Origin: JALZKA01 sp033856515
GTDB lineage: Bacteria > Actinomycetota > Thermoleophilia > Solirubrobacterales > 70-9
Assembly (NCBI GenBank): GCA_033856515.1
Contig: JAWVEY010000041.1
Location: forward strand, 62,001 to 126,000
DNA: 64,000 bases
Direction: 5' to 3'
Part shown: positions 41,773-50,748 of the stretch, in pieces
Layout: every line of letters starts with the position of its first letter
How positions within the stretch are numbered: the stretch's first letter is position 1
Made by a program: the position numbers and the translations under genes
The notes under the pieces: model-generated
The model's input: only the letters and a program-made list of their open reading frames with translations
What the model was told of the DNA's origin: nothing
Databases searched by the model: none

Positions 41773-42722
41773 CGAGGATCAAGCCACCAGCCCTGCCGGA
41801 GAAGGCGACGATCGCCGTGGTCGCACCGTCGGGCCCGGCCCAGACCCGCTCCGAGCTGGAGCAGGCCACCGCCTACTTCGCAAGGCGGGGCCACGAGGTC
41901 GTCTTCGGGCCGAACCACCGCAACGTCCACGGCTACCTGGCGGGGACCGACTCAGAGAGAGCCGAGGACCTGCAGTGGGCCCTATCCGAGCCCGGCATTG
42001 ACATGGTCCACACGATGGCGGGCGGCTACGGCGTCGCCCGGATGCTCCACCTCGTCGATTGGGACACGGTGGGCGACCCGCGCATCGTCTGCGGCTTCTC
42101 AGACATCACAGCCCTGCACCTCGCGCTCGCGAAGTACAAGGGCTGGGTTTCCTTCTACGGGCCGAACTTCATGCGGTTCACGCGTAGGAAGGATGAGCTC
42201 ACGAAGGAGACCGAGGAGTGGTTCCATCGCGCTTTTCAGCCGGAGCCGCTGGGCCGTGTGTTCTCAGACCCCGAGAACCCGTATGTGCTCACCGTCGGCG
42301 CAGGCAAGGCCGAGGCGCCGATCGTGGGTGGGTGCCTCACCCTCCTGTGCTCGAGCATCGGCACCCCGTATGAGGTCGACACGGACGGCTGCATCGTGAT
42401 GGTCGAGGACCTGTTCTCGGAGACCTACCTGGTGGACACGGCGCTCAACCACCTGATCCGCGCGGGGAAGCTCGACAACGCGAAGGGCTTCGTCTTCGGG
42501 ACGAACGTCGACCTCAAGCCGCTCACGGTCCCCGAGGAGCCGGAGTCGATGCTCTCGGTGGAGGAGATCCTGGACGAGCTGATCGCGCCGCTTGGGATCC
42601 CGGCGATCGCGAACGTCCCGGTCGGACACGGCAAGCACATGGCGGCGATCCCGCTTGGCGCCATGGCGCGGGTCGACGGCGACGCGAAGACCCTCGAGGT
42701 CCTAGAGGCAGGGGTGGCCTGA
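41769..42722 (+). CDS. peptidase family S66 (LD-carboxypeptidase / MccF-like)
   Basis: A 317-residue protein. S66 features: AVVAPSGP at the start, HTMAGGYGVARMLHLVDW (the conserved loop near the nucleophile), GFSDITALH with the likely nucleophile Ser, FYGPNF, GGCLTLLCSSIGTPYE, MVEDLFSETYLVDTALNHL (catalytic Glu region), and ANVPVGHGKHM with the late His. S66 enzymes cleave LD-bonds in murein or aminoacyl amides such as microcin C. Its place between a TetR gene and a peptide importer suggests cytoplasmic processing of imported peptides. Four-base overlap with the TetR gene. Confidence 0.85.
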   Translation: MTRIKPPALPEKATIAVVAPSGPAQTRSELEQATAYFARRGHEVVFGPNHRNVHGYLAGTDSERAEDLQWALSEPGIDMVHTMAGGYGVARMLHLVDWDTVGDPRIVCGFSDITALHLALAKYKGWVSFYGPNFMRFTRRKDELTKETEEWFHRAFQPEPLGRVFSDPENPYVLTVGAGKAEAPIVGGCLTLLCSSIGTPYEVDTDGCIVMVEDLFSETYLVDTALNHLIRAGKLDNAKGFVFGTNVDLKPLTVPEEPESMLSVEEILDELIAPLGIPAIANVPVGHGKHMAAIPLGAMARVDGDAKTLEVLEAGVA

Positions 42723-42727
42723 TGCCC

Positions 42728-42740
42728 GGTACCAGGTACC
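42728..42740. promoter_or_regulatory. GGTACC-A-GGTACC palindrome before the ABC importer genes
   Basis: A 13-bp palindrome made of two GGTACC boxes with one central base, in the 46-base gap before the binding-protein gene. TAATAC follows directly and may be a -10 element. It could be a TetR site or the promoter of the importer sub-operon. Confidence 0.4.
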
Positions 42741-42768
42741 TAATACAACGCTCACAAATGGAGGCACG

Positions 42769-44604
42769 ATGACGAGGTACGCGAGGCTCCCGGTGGCACT
42801 GGCGGTCCTGTTCGCGACGGCGGCCTTGGCAATCATCGCCGTGCCTGGGCAGGCACAGGAGGACTCGGGCTCGGAGAGCGGATCCCAAGACGTCTTCAGG
42901 GTCGGCTGGTCCCAGGATCCCAAGACGCTCAACCCCTTCGTCGGCGTCAACGAGGAGGAGTTCACGATCTGGGCGATCAACTGGGAGCTGCTCGTGGGCT
43001 TCGATCCCGAGGACCTCACTCCGGCTCCGGCGATCGCGGAATCGTGGGACGTCTCCGAGGACGGCAAGACGGTTACCTTCCACCTGATCGAGGACGCGAA
43101 GTGGTCCGACGGCGAGCCGATCACGTCCGAGGACGTCAAGTGGTCGCTCGAGACGCTCGGCGAGGAGGGCCTGCTCTTCGCCGGTTACACCGCCGGCGTC
43201 GAGTCGATCAAGACGCCCGACGATCACACGGTCATCCTCACCAGCGAGGAGCCCAACGCCCGCCTGATCGGCGACCTCTTCGTTTACGTCCTGCCCGAGC
43301 ACATCTGGGGCAAGGTGCCGGTGGACGAGCTCACCGGTGGCTACCAGCCGGAGGTGCCGCTGGTCGGCAGTGGCCCGTACATCGTCACCGAGTTCGAGCG
43401 GAGCCGGATTCTGAAGATGACGCCGAACCCGGAGTGGCGCGGCGAGCAGCCCGCCTTCGACGAGCTCCAGTTCATCCGCTACGGCAGCGCCGACGCCGTC
43501 GAGCGCGCCCTCACCCTCGGCGAGGTCGATTTCATTCCCGAGGTGCAGCCGGCCACCTTCGACCGCCTCGGCGAGCAGGAGGGGATCGAGGTCGTGAACG
43601 CGCCCACCTACTCGTTCACCGAGCTCGCCTTCAACCTCTGCTCGGAGGAGAACTGCCCGGACGCGCAGTTCAACCCTGCAATTCAGGACCAGACGATGCG
43701 GCAGGCGATCGCCTATTCGATCGACCGCGAGCGAAACAACGAGATAGCCAACCTCGGGACCTCGTTCGTCGCCCACGGCATCCTGCCGTCGTTCTACAAG
43801 GATTTCTACGAAGTCCCGGAGCTGGACTACCCGTACGACCCCGAGCTGGCGAACCAGATGCTCGACGACGCCGGCTGGGAGCTGAACGCGGACGGGATTC
43901 GTGAGAAGGACGGGGTCGTCGCGTCGTTCGATCTCTTCGTGCGCTCGGAGGCCCCCGCAGAGATCCAGTACGCGAAGCTGATCGCCGAGCAGACCGAGGA
44001 GATCGGCGTCGAGTTCAACCTCCAGGTGGTGAGCACGGACAAGCTCACGGAGCTCACCGTCCGCAAGGAGGACGGCTTGCCGGCGCCCGAGTTCGATACC
44101 TTCATCTGGGGCTGGGGAGGGGACCCGTACGACCCGAGCGCGCTGCTCGACCTCGTGACCACGAGCCAGATCGGAGCCTCCTCCGACTCCTTCTACTCGA
44201 ACCCTGAGTACGACCAGTTGATGGAGGAGCAGGTCACCCTCGTCGGGGAGGAGAAACTGGAGGAGCGCAAGGAGCTGATCAAGGAGATGGTCGCCATGGT
44301 CCAGGAGGACCTTCCCTATCTCGTGCTCAGCTACGACCCCTACCTCGAGGCCTACAACGAGGACGCGCTCGGCAACGTCGAGCGCCTGTGCCCGGCCGAG
44401 ACCGGCGAGATCCTCTGCCAGCAGGTCTCTTATGAGCCGCTGCTGACCCTGACGCCCGGAGAGGGCTCGTCGGGGGCGGAGACCGTTTCCGGCGTTCCGG
44501 GCGGCGTAGTGGCCATCGGCGCGTTAATCATTGCCATCGTTGCCTTCCTCGTCGGGCGGGCCCGGGGCCGGCGCGAGACCGAGCCAATGGAGTTGCCGAC
44601 GTGA
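42769..44604 (+). CDS. ABC importer substrate-binding protein (family 5, peptide/opine type), C-terminally anchored
   Basis: A 611-residue protein with a GGAGG ribosome-binding site and signal peptide (to about residue 28). SBP family-5 motifs: VGWSQDPKTLNPFVG, FDPEDLTPAPAIAESWDVS, KWSDGEPITSEDVKWSLE, SGPYIVTEFE, and the long peptide-binding second half. There is no lipobox cysteine. Instead the chain ends with a hydrophobic helix (GGVVAIGALIIAIVAFLVGR) and an RRE-rich tail, so it is tied to the membrane from the C-terminus. It feeds the permease pair encoded downstream. Ligand unknown. Confidence 0.88.
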   Translation: MTRYARLPVALAVLFATAALAIIAVPGQAQEDSGSESGSQDVFRVGWSQDPKTLNPFVGVNEEEFTIWAINWELLVGFDPEDLTPAPAIAESWDVSEDGKTVTFHLIEDAKWSDGEPITSEDVKWSLETLGEEGLLFAGYTAGVESIKTPDDHTVILTSEEPNARLIGDLFVYVLPEHIWGKVPVDELTGGYQPEVPLVGSGPYIVTEFERSRILKMTPNPEWRGEQPAFDELQFIRYGSADAVERALTLGEVDFIPEVQPATFDRLGEQEGIEVVNAPTYSFTELAFNLCSEENCPDAQFNPAIQDQTMRQAIAYSIDRERNNEIANLGTSFVAHGILPSFYKDFYEVPELDYPYDPELANQMLDDAGWELNADGIREKDGVVASFDLFVRSEAPAEIQYAKLIAEQTEEIGVEFNLQVVSTDKLTELTVRKEDGLPAPEFDTFIWGWGGDPYDPSALLDLVTTSQIGASSDSFYSNPEYDQLMEEQVTLVGEEKLEERKELIKEMVAMVQEDLPYLVLSYDPYLEAYNEDALGNVERLCPAETGEILCQQVSYEPLLTLTPGEGSSGAETVSGVPGGVVAIGALIIAIVAFLVGRARGRRETEPMELPT

Positions 44605-44614
44605 GAGGGCGCGG

Positions 44615-45583
44615 ATGAACACTCGCTGGCTCATCGGCAAGGTCGGCGCCGCGGCGCTGACGCTCGTCTTCGTGCTCATCTTCAACTTCTTCCTCTTCAG
44701 GGCCATCGGCGATCCGACCGAGCAGCTCGTGCGACTGCCACAGTCGACCCCCGAGGAGATCGCGGAGCTTCGCGCTGAGTACGGGCTCGACAAGCCGCTT
44801 CTCAGTCAGTTCGCCGATTACGTCGGCGACACATTCACGGGCGAGCTCGGGATCAGCCAGCGCACGCGCGAGCCGGTCTGGGACGAGATCAAGAGGGCGA
44901 TTCCGTGGACGCTCCTCCTCGTCGGCGTCGGGACCCTGATCGCAACGATCTTGGGGGCATGGATGGGGGTAAAGGCCGCGACGAAACGCGGGACCCGAAC
45001 CGACGACGGCCTGCTCAGCTTCAACCTGTTCACCTACGCCGCGCCCGAGTATTGGATCGGGATCATCCTCATCCTCGTCTTCGCGGTGGCGATCCCGATA
45101 TTCCCGGCGGGTCAGCAGGTCACCCCGGGGGTCGAGTTCTCGAGCTGGTTCGCCGAGGCGGCGGACGTGCTCGATCACCTCGTGCTGCCGGTGACGGCGA
45201 TGACCTTCTTGCTCTTGGGCCAGTACTTCCTGATCATGCGCTCGTCGATGGTGGAGGTCCTCACGGAGGACTTCGTCACAGTCAAGCGTGCGACGGGGCT
45301 GCCGTGGAACCGCGTGGTCTCAAAGCACGCCGTCCCGAACGCGCTCCTGCCGCTGGTGACGATCGCGGCGATCCAGTTCGGCGCGGTCGCCGGCGGCGCG
45401 GTGACCATCGAGGCCCTGTTCTCGTGGCCCGGACTGGGCGAGCTCTCCTACGACGCGATCGGCGACAAGGACTTCCCGATCCTGCAGGGAACGTTCCTGG
45501 TCTTCTCGTTCGCGGTGATCTTCGCCAACCTGATTGCCGACTGCCTGTACTTCGCCCTCGACCCCAGGGTGCAGGCAAAGTGA
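44615..45583 (+). CDS. peptide ABC transporter permease (DppB/OppB type)
   Basis: A 322-residue membrane protein from ATG 44615, 10 bases after the binding-protein gene. About six spans. An N-terminal helix is followed by a periplasmic stretch (STPEEIAELRAEYGLDKPLL), as in DppB. The EAA motif of the cytoplasmic loop appears as EDFVTVKRATGLPWNRVV...KHAVPNALLPLV. It pairs with the DppC-type permease that follows, whose GTG overlaps its stop by 4 bases. Confidence 0.9.
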   Translation: MNTRWLIGKVGAAALTLVFVLIFNFFLFRAIGDPTEQLVRLPQSTPEEIAELRAEYGLDKPLLSQFADYVGDTFTGELGISQRTREPVWDEIKRAIPWTLLLVGVGTLIATILGAWMGVKAATKRGTRTDDGLLSFNLFTYAAPEYWIGIILILVFAVAIPIFPAGQQVTPGVEFSSWFAEAADVLDHLVLPVTAMTFLLLGQYFLIMRSSMVEVLTEDFVTVKRATGLPWNRVVSKHAVPNALLPLVTIAAIQFGAVAGGAVTIEALFSWPGLGELSYDAIGDKDFPILQGTFLVFSFAVIFANLIADCLYFALDPRVQAK

Positions 45584-46431
45584 CCGGCGCGAGGGCAAGA
45601 GAGCTTCTCTTCGGCAGCTGGCGCGGGCGGATCAGCCTTTCGGTACTGGGCCTGTTCATATTCATCGCGATCTTCGGCGGTGCGCTCGCGCCCGACGATC
45701 CCTACGCCTCGAGCCTGGAAACGTTGGAGCCACCGAGCTCAGAGCATTGGCTGGGCACCACGGAGCAGGGCTCTGACGTTCTCTCGCAACTCCTGGTCGG
45801 GGCTCGCGTGTCGATCGTGGTCGGTTTCGCCGCGGCCATCATCTCGGCGGTGATCGGGGCCGCCGTCGGCCTTGCGAGCGGCTATTTCGGAGGCTGGACC
45901 GATCGCATCCTGGACGGGATCGACAACTGGTTCCTGGTGATCCCGACGCTGCCGCTGATGATCGTGCTCTCGGCCCTGCTCTCCCCATCGCTTGGGGTGC
46001 TGATTCTGGTCATCGGGATTACGTCGTGGGCGGGGACCGGACGCATCGTTCGCTCCCATGTGCTGACCCTGCGCGAACGGCCCTTTGTCGAGCGCGCGCA
46101 AGCGCTGGGCGCCAGTCACTGGCACATCCTCAAGACCCACATCTTCCCCAACGCGCTGCCGCTGATCTTCGCCAACACCGTCCTGATCATCGCCATAGCG
46201 ATCCTGTCGGAGTCCGCCCTGGCCTTCCTCGGCCTGGGCGACCCGACGAACATCTCGTGGGGGACGATGCTGCAGAACGCCTTCTCCTCGGGCGCGCCAA
46301 GCGCCGAGGCCTGGTGGTACGTGATTCCACCCGGGCTGTGCATAACGCTGCTGGTCCTCTCGGTCGCGATGATCGGTTACCAATTCGAGGAATACGTCAA
46401 CCCGCGTCTCCTGGAGCAGCACGAAGCATGA
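45580..46431 (+). CDS. peptide ABC transporter permease (DppC/OppC type)
   Basis: A 283-residue membrane protein from GTG 45580. The typical DppC N-terminus (RGRISLSVLGLFIFIAIFGG, then ALAPDDPYAS and HWLGTTEQGSDVLSQLLVGAR) is present. The EAA motif is ERPFVERAQALGASHWHILK...HIFPNALPLIF. Six spans are expected. Four-base overlaps with both neighbours. Confidence 0.92.
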   Translation: MTGARARELLFGSWRGRISLSVLGLFIFIAIFGGALAPDDPYASSLETLEPPSSEHWLGTTEQGSDVLSQLLVGARVSIVVGFAAAIISAVIGAAVGLASGYFGGWTDRILDGIDNWFLVIPTLPLMIVLSALLSPSLGVLILVIGITSWAGTGRIVRSHVLTLRERPFVERAQALGASHWHILKTHIFPNALPLIFANTVLIIAIAILSESALAFLGLGDPTNISWGTMLQNAFSSGAPSAEAWWYVIPPGLCITLLVLSVAMIGYQFEEYVNPRLLEQHEA

Positions 46432-48233
46432 GCGCGCCTCTTTTAGACGTCTCGGACCTTCGGGTCACTACCCGCGACGGCTCGCCCATCGTCGACGGGG
46501 TCGGCTTCGAGGTGCGAGCGGGAGAGGCGCTTGGGATTGCCGGCGAATCGGGCTGCGGCAAGACGACCACGGCGCTCGCGGTGATGAGGCTCCTGCCGGC
46601 GTCCCTTACGCAGACCGGGACGATCACCCTGCGCCCTGAGAACGTGGCGAAGCAGATCAACGTGGGGCGGCGGACTGAGCGGGGCATGCAGGTGGTGCGC
46701 TGGCGTCACGTCTCGCTGGTCTTCCAAGGGGCGATGAACTCCCTCGACCCGGTCCAGCGCGTCGACGACCAGATTGCCGAGGCGATCAAACTTCACGATC
46801 GTGACGTGGGCAAGGGCGAGGTCGCCGAGCGGATCTCAGAGCTCATGTCGACGGTCGGCCTGACGGCAGTAACGGCGAGGCGCTATCCGCATCAGCTCTC
46901 CGGCGGTCAGCGCCAGCGGGCGATGACGGCGCTTGCCCTTGCCTGCAATCCGCCGCTCGTGATCGCCGATGAGCCGACGACGGCGCTCGACGTGGTGATG
47001 CAGGCGCAGGTCCTCCAGCTCCTCGAGCGCCTGCGTGAGCGCCTCGGCCTGGCGCTGATCCTGATCTCGCACGACCTGGGGGTGCTCGCCGAAACCTGCG
47101 ACCGCGTCGCGATCATGTACGAGGGCAAGATCGTCGAGATCGGCGACGCGGGTCAGATCTTCGGCGCGCCTGAGCACGAATACACGAAGAAGCTCCTCTC
47201 GATCCTGCCCGTGATCGGCGGCGAGCGCCGGGTGGCGCCGGCTTCAAGCAACGGGGGAGAGTCGCCGCTGATCGAGGTCCGCGACCTCTCCGTGCGATTC
47301 CCGACGCAGGCAGGGGAGGCACGCGCGGTCGATGGCGTTTCGCTCGACTGGAAGCGGGGCGAGATCCTGGGCGTGGTTGGGGAGTCGGGCTGCGGAAAAT
47401 CGACGACGGCGCGCGCCATCCTGGGCCTGGTCGAGCCGCAGGAGGGCGAGGTACTCCTCGATGGCAAGGCCGCCGAGGGCCGCGGCGAGATGCGAGACCT
47501 TCGTAAGCGCATCCAGATGATCTTCCAGGACCCGTACCAGACGCTGAATCCGCGACATCGCGTACGCACCCTGGTCGCGGAGCCGCTGGTGGTCATGGGG
47601 ATCGACCGCTCCGAGCACGAGGCGCGGGTCGCGAAGTCGCTCAACGACGTCGGCCTTGAGCCCGAGCGCTTCAAGGACCGGTATCCGCATCAGCTTTCGG
47701 GCGGGCAGCGCCAGCGCGTCGCGATTGCCGCGTCGCTCGTCTTGGAGCCGGACGGGCTGATCTGCGACGAGCCGGTCTCGATGCTGGACACGTCAGTCCG
47801 CGCGCAGATCCTGGACGTCCTTTGCGGGCTTCGCGAGAGCCGCGACCTCGGCCTCATGTTCATCACCCACGACCTGAGCCTCGCGTGGTCGCTTTGCGAC
47901 CGGCTGGCTGTGATGTACCTGGGGCGCGTGGTCGAGCAGGGCCTGGCGACCGACGTGATCGAGCGCCCGCAACATCCCTACACGCAGGCGCTGGTCGACG
48001 CGATCCCCGTCCCGGTTCCGGGTGGCGGCGGCGAGCGAGAGCTGCTCAAGGGCGAGCTGCCAGATCCGACCAACGTGCCGCAGGGCTGCCGCTTCCATCC
48101 GCGGTGCCCGAAGCGGTTCGGTCCATGCGACTCGGTCGACCCCGGGCTGCTTCCGGCGGGAGCCAAGGGGCAGCTGGCGGCGTGTCTCCTTCATGATCCG
48201 GCGCATGCCGGAGCCGCGACCAGAAGTGCCTGA
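46428..48233 (+). CDS. fused peptide ABC transporter ATPase (DppD-DppF)
   Basis: A 601-residue protein with two complete ATPase domains in one chain. The first (about residues 5-265) has Walker A GESGCGKTT, signature LSGGQRQR and Walker B LVIADEP. The second (about 285-560) has GESGCGKST, LSGGQRQR and GLICDEP. Each is followed by the oligopeptide-type C-terminal extension, with the cysteine pattern CRFHPRCPKRFGPC near the end. Separate DppD and DppF are usual; the fusion fixes the heterodimer. The second Walker B ends CDEPVS rather than the commoner ADEPTS form. The S58 gene begins inside its last 41 bases. Confidence 0.92.
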   Translation: MSAPLLDVSDLRVTTRDGSPIVDGVGFEVRAGEALGIAGESGCGKTTTALAVMRLLPASLTQTGTITLRPENVAKQINVGRRTERGMQVVRWRHVSLVFQGAMNSLDPVQRVDDQIAEAIKLHDRDVGKGEVAERISELMSTVGLTAVTARRYPHQLSGGQRQRAMTALALACNPPLVIADEPTTALDVVMQAQVLQLLERLRERLGLALILISHDLGVLAETCDRVAIMYEGKIVEIGDAGQIFGAPEHEYTKKLLSILPVIGGERRVAPASSNGGESPLIEVRDLSVRFPTQAGEARAVDGVSLDWKRGEILGVVGESGCGKSTTARAILGLVEPQEGEVLLDGKAAEGRGEMRDLRKRIQMIFQDPYQTLNPRHRVRTLVAEPLVVMGIDRSEHEARVAKSLNDVGLEPERFKDRYPHQLSGGQRQRVAIAASLVLEPDGLICDEPVSMLDTSVRAQILDVLCGLRESRDLGLMFITHDLSLAWSLCDRLAVMYLGRVVEQGLATDVIERPQHPYTQALVDAIPVPVPGGGGERELLKGELPDPTNVPQGCRFHPRCPKRFGPCDSVDPGLLPAGAKGQLAACLLHDPAHAGAATRSA

Positions 48234-49170
48234 ACGCTGGCGTGACATCGCAGGCCCCGTCGGCCACCTGCCGCCCGGAGAGCGGAACGCGATCACCGAC
48301 GTGCTGGGCGTGCGGGTCGGTCACTCGCAGGCCCAAAGTGGCCAGCGCACCGGCGTGACGGTAGTTGAGCCGCCCGACCTGCCCGCGAGGGCGGGCACGG
48401 CCGTCGTGAACGGCACGGGCGAGCTGACCTCAAAGCTCGAGATCGACGAGACCGGCTGGATCCGGACGCCGATATATCTGTGCGGGACGCACGCGCTAGG
48501 CACCGTCTATCAGGCGGCGATCATGGCCTCGGGCCACGGCCCTCAGGACGTTGTCATCCCGGTGGTGGGGGAGACCGACGACGGGGACCTGGCCGATTCG
48601 CGCACCGTGGTCGCCGAGGACGTTCAGGCGGCGCACGAATCCCTTGGCAAGGAGGTTGCCGAGGGAACCGTCGGCGGAGGTACAGGCATGCAGCTCTACG
48701 ACTTCGCAGGTGGTATCGGCACCGCATCGCGCCGGGTGGGCGACTGGCACGTCGGCGTCCTTCTTCAGTGCAACTTCGGCGACCGCGAGTACCTCGACCT
48801 ACTTGGGACGAGCCTGGGCCCGTCGGTTCGGCCCGCCGCCAGCGACGGCTCATGCATCGCCATCTGCGCCACCGACGCGCCGCTATCGGCGCAACAGCTG
48901 AAGCGCCTGGCGCTGCGCCCGCTCCTTGGCCTCGTCCGGACGGGCTCGTACGGCTCCGAAGGTTCCGGAGAGATCGGCATGGCGTTCTCGACGGTGACTG
49001 GCGGCGACCTGGACAACGACCAGCTCAACCCGATCTTCGCGGCCGCCTACGAGTCGGCTCACGAGGCCGTCATGAACTGCCTGGTCGCGGCGAGGCCCGC
49101 GGAACGCCTCGACGGGACCATGCAGGACGCGTTCCCGATCGAGCGTGCGCGCCAGTTGGCTGCCGGCTGA
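48193..49170 (+). CDS. peptidase family S58 (DmpA/BapA-type aminopeptidase)
   Basis: A 325-residue protein (ATG 48205 is an alternative start). Family features: NAITDVLGVRVGH, GTAVVNGTGELTSK, PIYLCGTHALGTVYQA, GTVGGGTGM, and the autoprocessing site SDGSCIAICATDAPL, where Ser220 becomes the N-terminal nucleophile after cleavage from the preceding Gly. Then LRPLLGLVRTGSYGSEGSG. DmpA removes N-terminal D- and L-residues. The BapA relatives are the known enzymes that cleave N-terminal beta-amino acids from peptides. Placed after a peptide importer, it probably acts on imported peptides in the cytoplasm. Confidence 0.88.
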   Translation: MIRRMPEPRPEVPERWRDIAGPVGHLPPGERNAITDVLGVRVGHSQAQSGQRTGVTVVEPPDLPARAGTAVVNGTGELTSKLEIDETGWIRTPIYLCGTHALGTVYQAAIMASGHGPQDVVIPVVGETDDGDLADSRTVVAEDVQAAHESLGKEVAEGTVGGGTGMQLYDFAGGIGTASRRVGDWHVGVLLQCNFGDREYLDLLGTSLGPSVRPAASDGSCIAICATDAPLSAQQLKRLALRPLLGLVRTGSYGSEGSGEIGMAFSTVTGGDLDNDQLNPIFAAAYESAHEAVMNCLVAARPAERLDGTMQDAFPIERARQLAAG

Positions 49171-49188
49171 CGCCGTCAGACTTGTCGA

Positions 49189-50709
49189 ATGGCACTCCGC
49201 ATAGCCGCCTGGGCGGTTGGGATTCTGGCCGCGACTGCGCTCGCCCTGGCGGCGATGGTCGCCGGCTGGCGGGTCGCCGGGCCGACCGAGTCCGACACAG
49301 AGCTCGGCCGCGTGGCGTTCGAGGTCTCGGGCGACAAGTTCGGCGAGGTCGACGCCTACGTGCCGATCGCCGACTGGGGGATCCGCGCGAACGCCTTCGA
49401 CGCGCCGTTCGAGCTCGAGCTCGAAATCCGCTCGCTCGACCGCAAGGGCGCCTTGGAGGCCGCGGGCGGCGAGCGGACGGCTGTGAACGACACCCGCTCG
49501 GACCTGGAGAGCGCTGCCAGGAACGCCGTGATTCGTGGCTTCGCATTCGCGCTGGCAGCGGTGCTTCTGGTGGCGCTCGTCCTCTGGCTATTGCGCTCGC
49601 GGTGGCGCCGTCTTGGACTCGCCGCCATCTGGGTCGCCGGAGTGGGCATCGTGGCCACCTTCGGCTCGCTTCTGCTGGCCGTTGTCACCTTCGACGCAAA
49701 CGCGTTCACCTCGCCGTCCTACTACGGCCGGGGCCCGGAGCTGGCGCAGCTCCTCGCGTTCTTCGAGCGCCAGCAGGACAACGACCGTTACACGGCGACG
49801 TTCGACAACGCGCTGACCAACTTCAGCGCCTATCTGGCCGACGCTCCGCGGGTGGGGGAGGGTGCCGATCGCGCGATCGTCTTCGGCTCGGACCTCCATT
49901 CGAACCTGCCGATCATCTCGTCGCTCGGGGACTTCGTTGGCGGCGAGCCCCTCATCCTGGCCGGCGACTTCGGCGTCTCCGGCAGCGAGGAGGAGGCCGC
50001 CACGACCAGCCCTCGCATCGCCGCGCTGACCGACAATGTCATCGCCGTCTCGGGCAACCACGACTCGTCGATCCTCATGGATCAGCTGGCCGAGGACGGC
50101 GTGAACGTCGTCGGCACCGACGGAGTGCTCGATTCCGACGGTGTCTGGCAGGAGGACGAATACGTCGAAGTGGAGGGCTTGACCGTTACCGGTTTCTCCG
50201 ACCCGCTCGAGTGGGAAGGACCTGACCCGGCCACGTCTGAGCGGATCTTCTCCTTCCCCGAGTACGACGACGGGGAGGAGCAGCTCGCGCAGGCAAAGGA
50301 GGACGTAGTTGCATGGTTTGAAGCGCTCCCGGAGCCTCCCGACATCGTCCTCGTCCACCAGAACTCACTGGCTCAGCATCTGGCGGCGACCATCGCGGAC
50401 GCCTACTCGCAGCCACTCACCATCGTCACCGGGCACAACCACTTCCAGGCGATCGATCGCTACGCCGGAGACCTGATCAATGTGGTGAACGCGGGGACGC
50501 TGGGAGCGGGCGGGCCGTTCCGGGTGGGCCAGGAGTCGGCGGGCCTCGGCGAGCTCCATTTTTCTGATCTCGACTCATCCCTCCAATCGGTCGACCTGAT
50601 CCAGATCGAGCCGCTCTCCGGCCAGGCGCAGGCGGAGCGCGCGATCTTGGACGTCATCTGCCCACCCGGGGAGTCGAGCGAAGAGCCATGCCACTACGAG
50701 CCGGGCTAG
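49189..50709 (+). CDS. membrane-anchored metallophosphoesterase
   Basis: A 506-residue protein. One span is at about residues 5-26, an extracytoplasmic part of about 80 residues follows, then two more spans at about 118-170. The calcineurin-like domain follows, with FGSDLHSNLP (metal Asp and His), ILAGDFG, SGNHDSS (the GNHD motif), LVHQN and TGHNHFQ. It would hydrolyse a phosphoester, and the domain's side of the membrane depends on the span count. It starts 18 bases after the S58 gene and is probably the last gene of the operon, though it has no evident link with peptide breakdown. Confidence 0.85.
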   Translation: MALRIAAWAVGILAATALALAAMVAGWRVAGPTESDTELGRVAFEVSGDKFGEVDAYVPIADWGIRANAFDAPFELELEIRSLDRKGALEAAGGERTAVNDTRSDLESAARNAVIRGFAFALAAVLLVALVLWLLRSRWRRLGLAAIWVAGVGIVATFGSLLLAVVTFDANAFTSPSYYGRGPELAQLLAFFERQQDNDRYTATFDNALTNFSAYLADAPRVGEGADRAIVFGSDLHSNLPIISSLGDFVGGEPLILAGDFGVSGSEEEAATTSPRIAALTDNVIAVSGNHDSSILMDQLAEDGVNVVGTDGVLDSDGVWQEDEYVEVEGLTVTGFSDPLEWEGPDPATSERIFSFPEYDDGEEQLAQAKEDVVAWFEALPEPPDIVLVHQNSLAQHLAATIADAYSQPLTIVTGHNHFQAIDRYAGDLINVVNAGTLGAGGPFRVGQESAGLGELHFSDLDSSLQSVDLIQIEPLSGQAQAERAILDVICPPGESSEEPCHYEPG

Positions 50710-50748
50710 CCGCGAGGGGGACAGGCCCTTAACAATTACGCTGCGGGT

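Noticed and set aside
42523..43776. Minus-strand frame opposite the S66 and binding-protein genes
   Set aside because: Complement of genes with clear family motifs.
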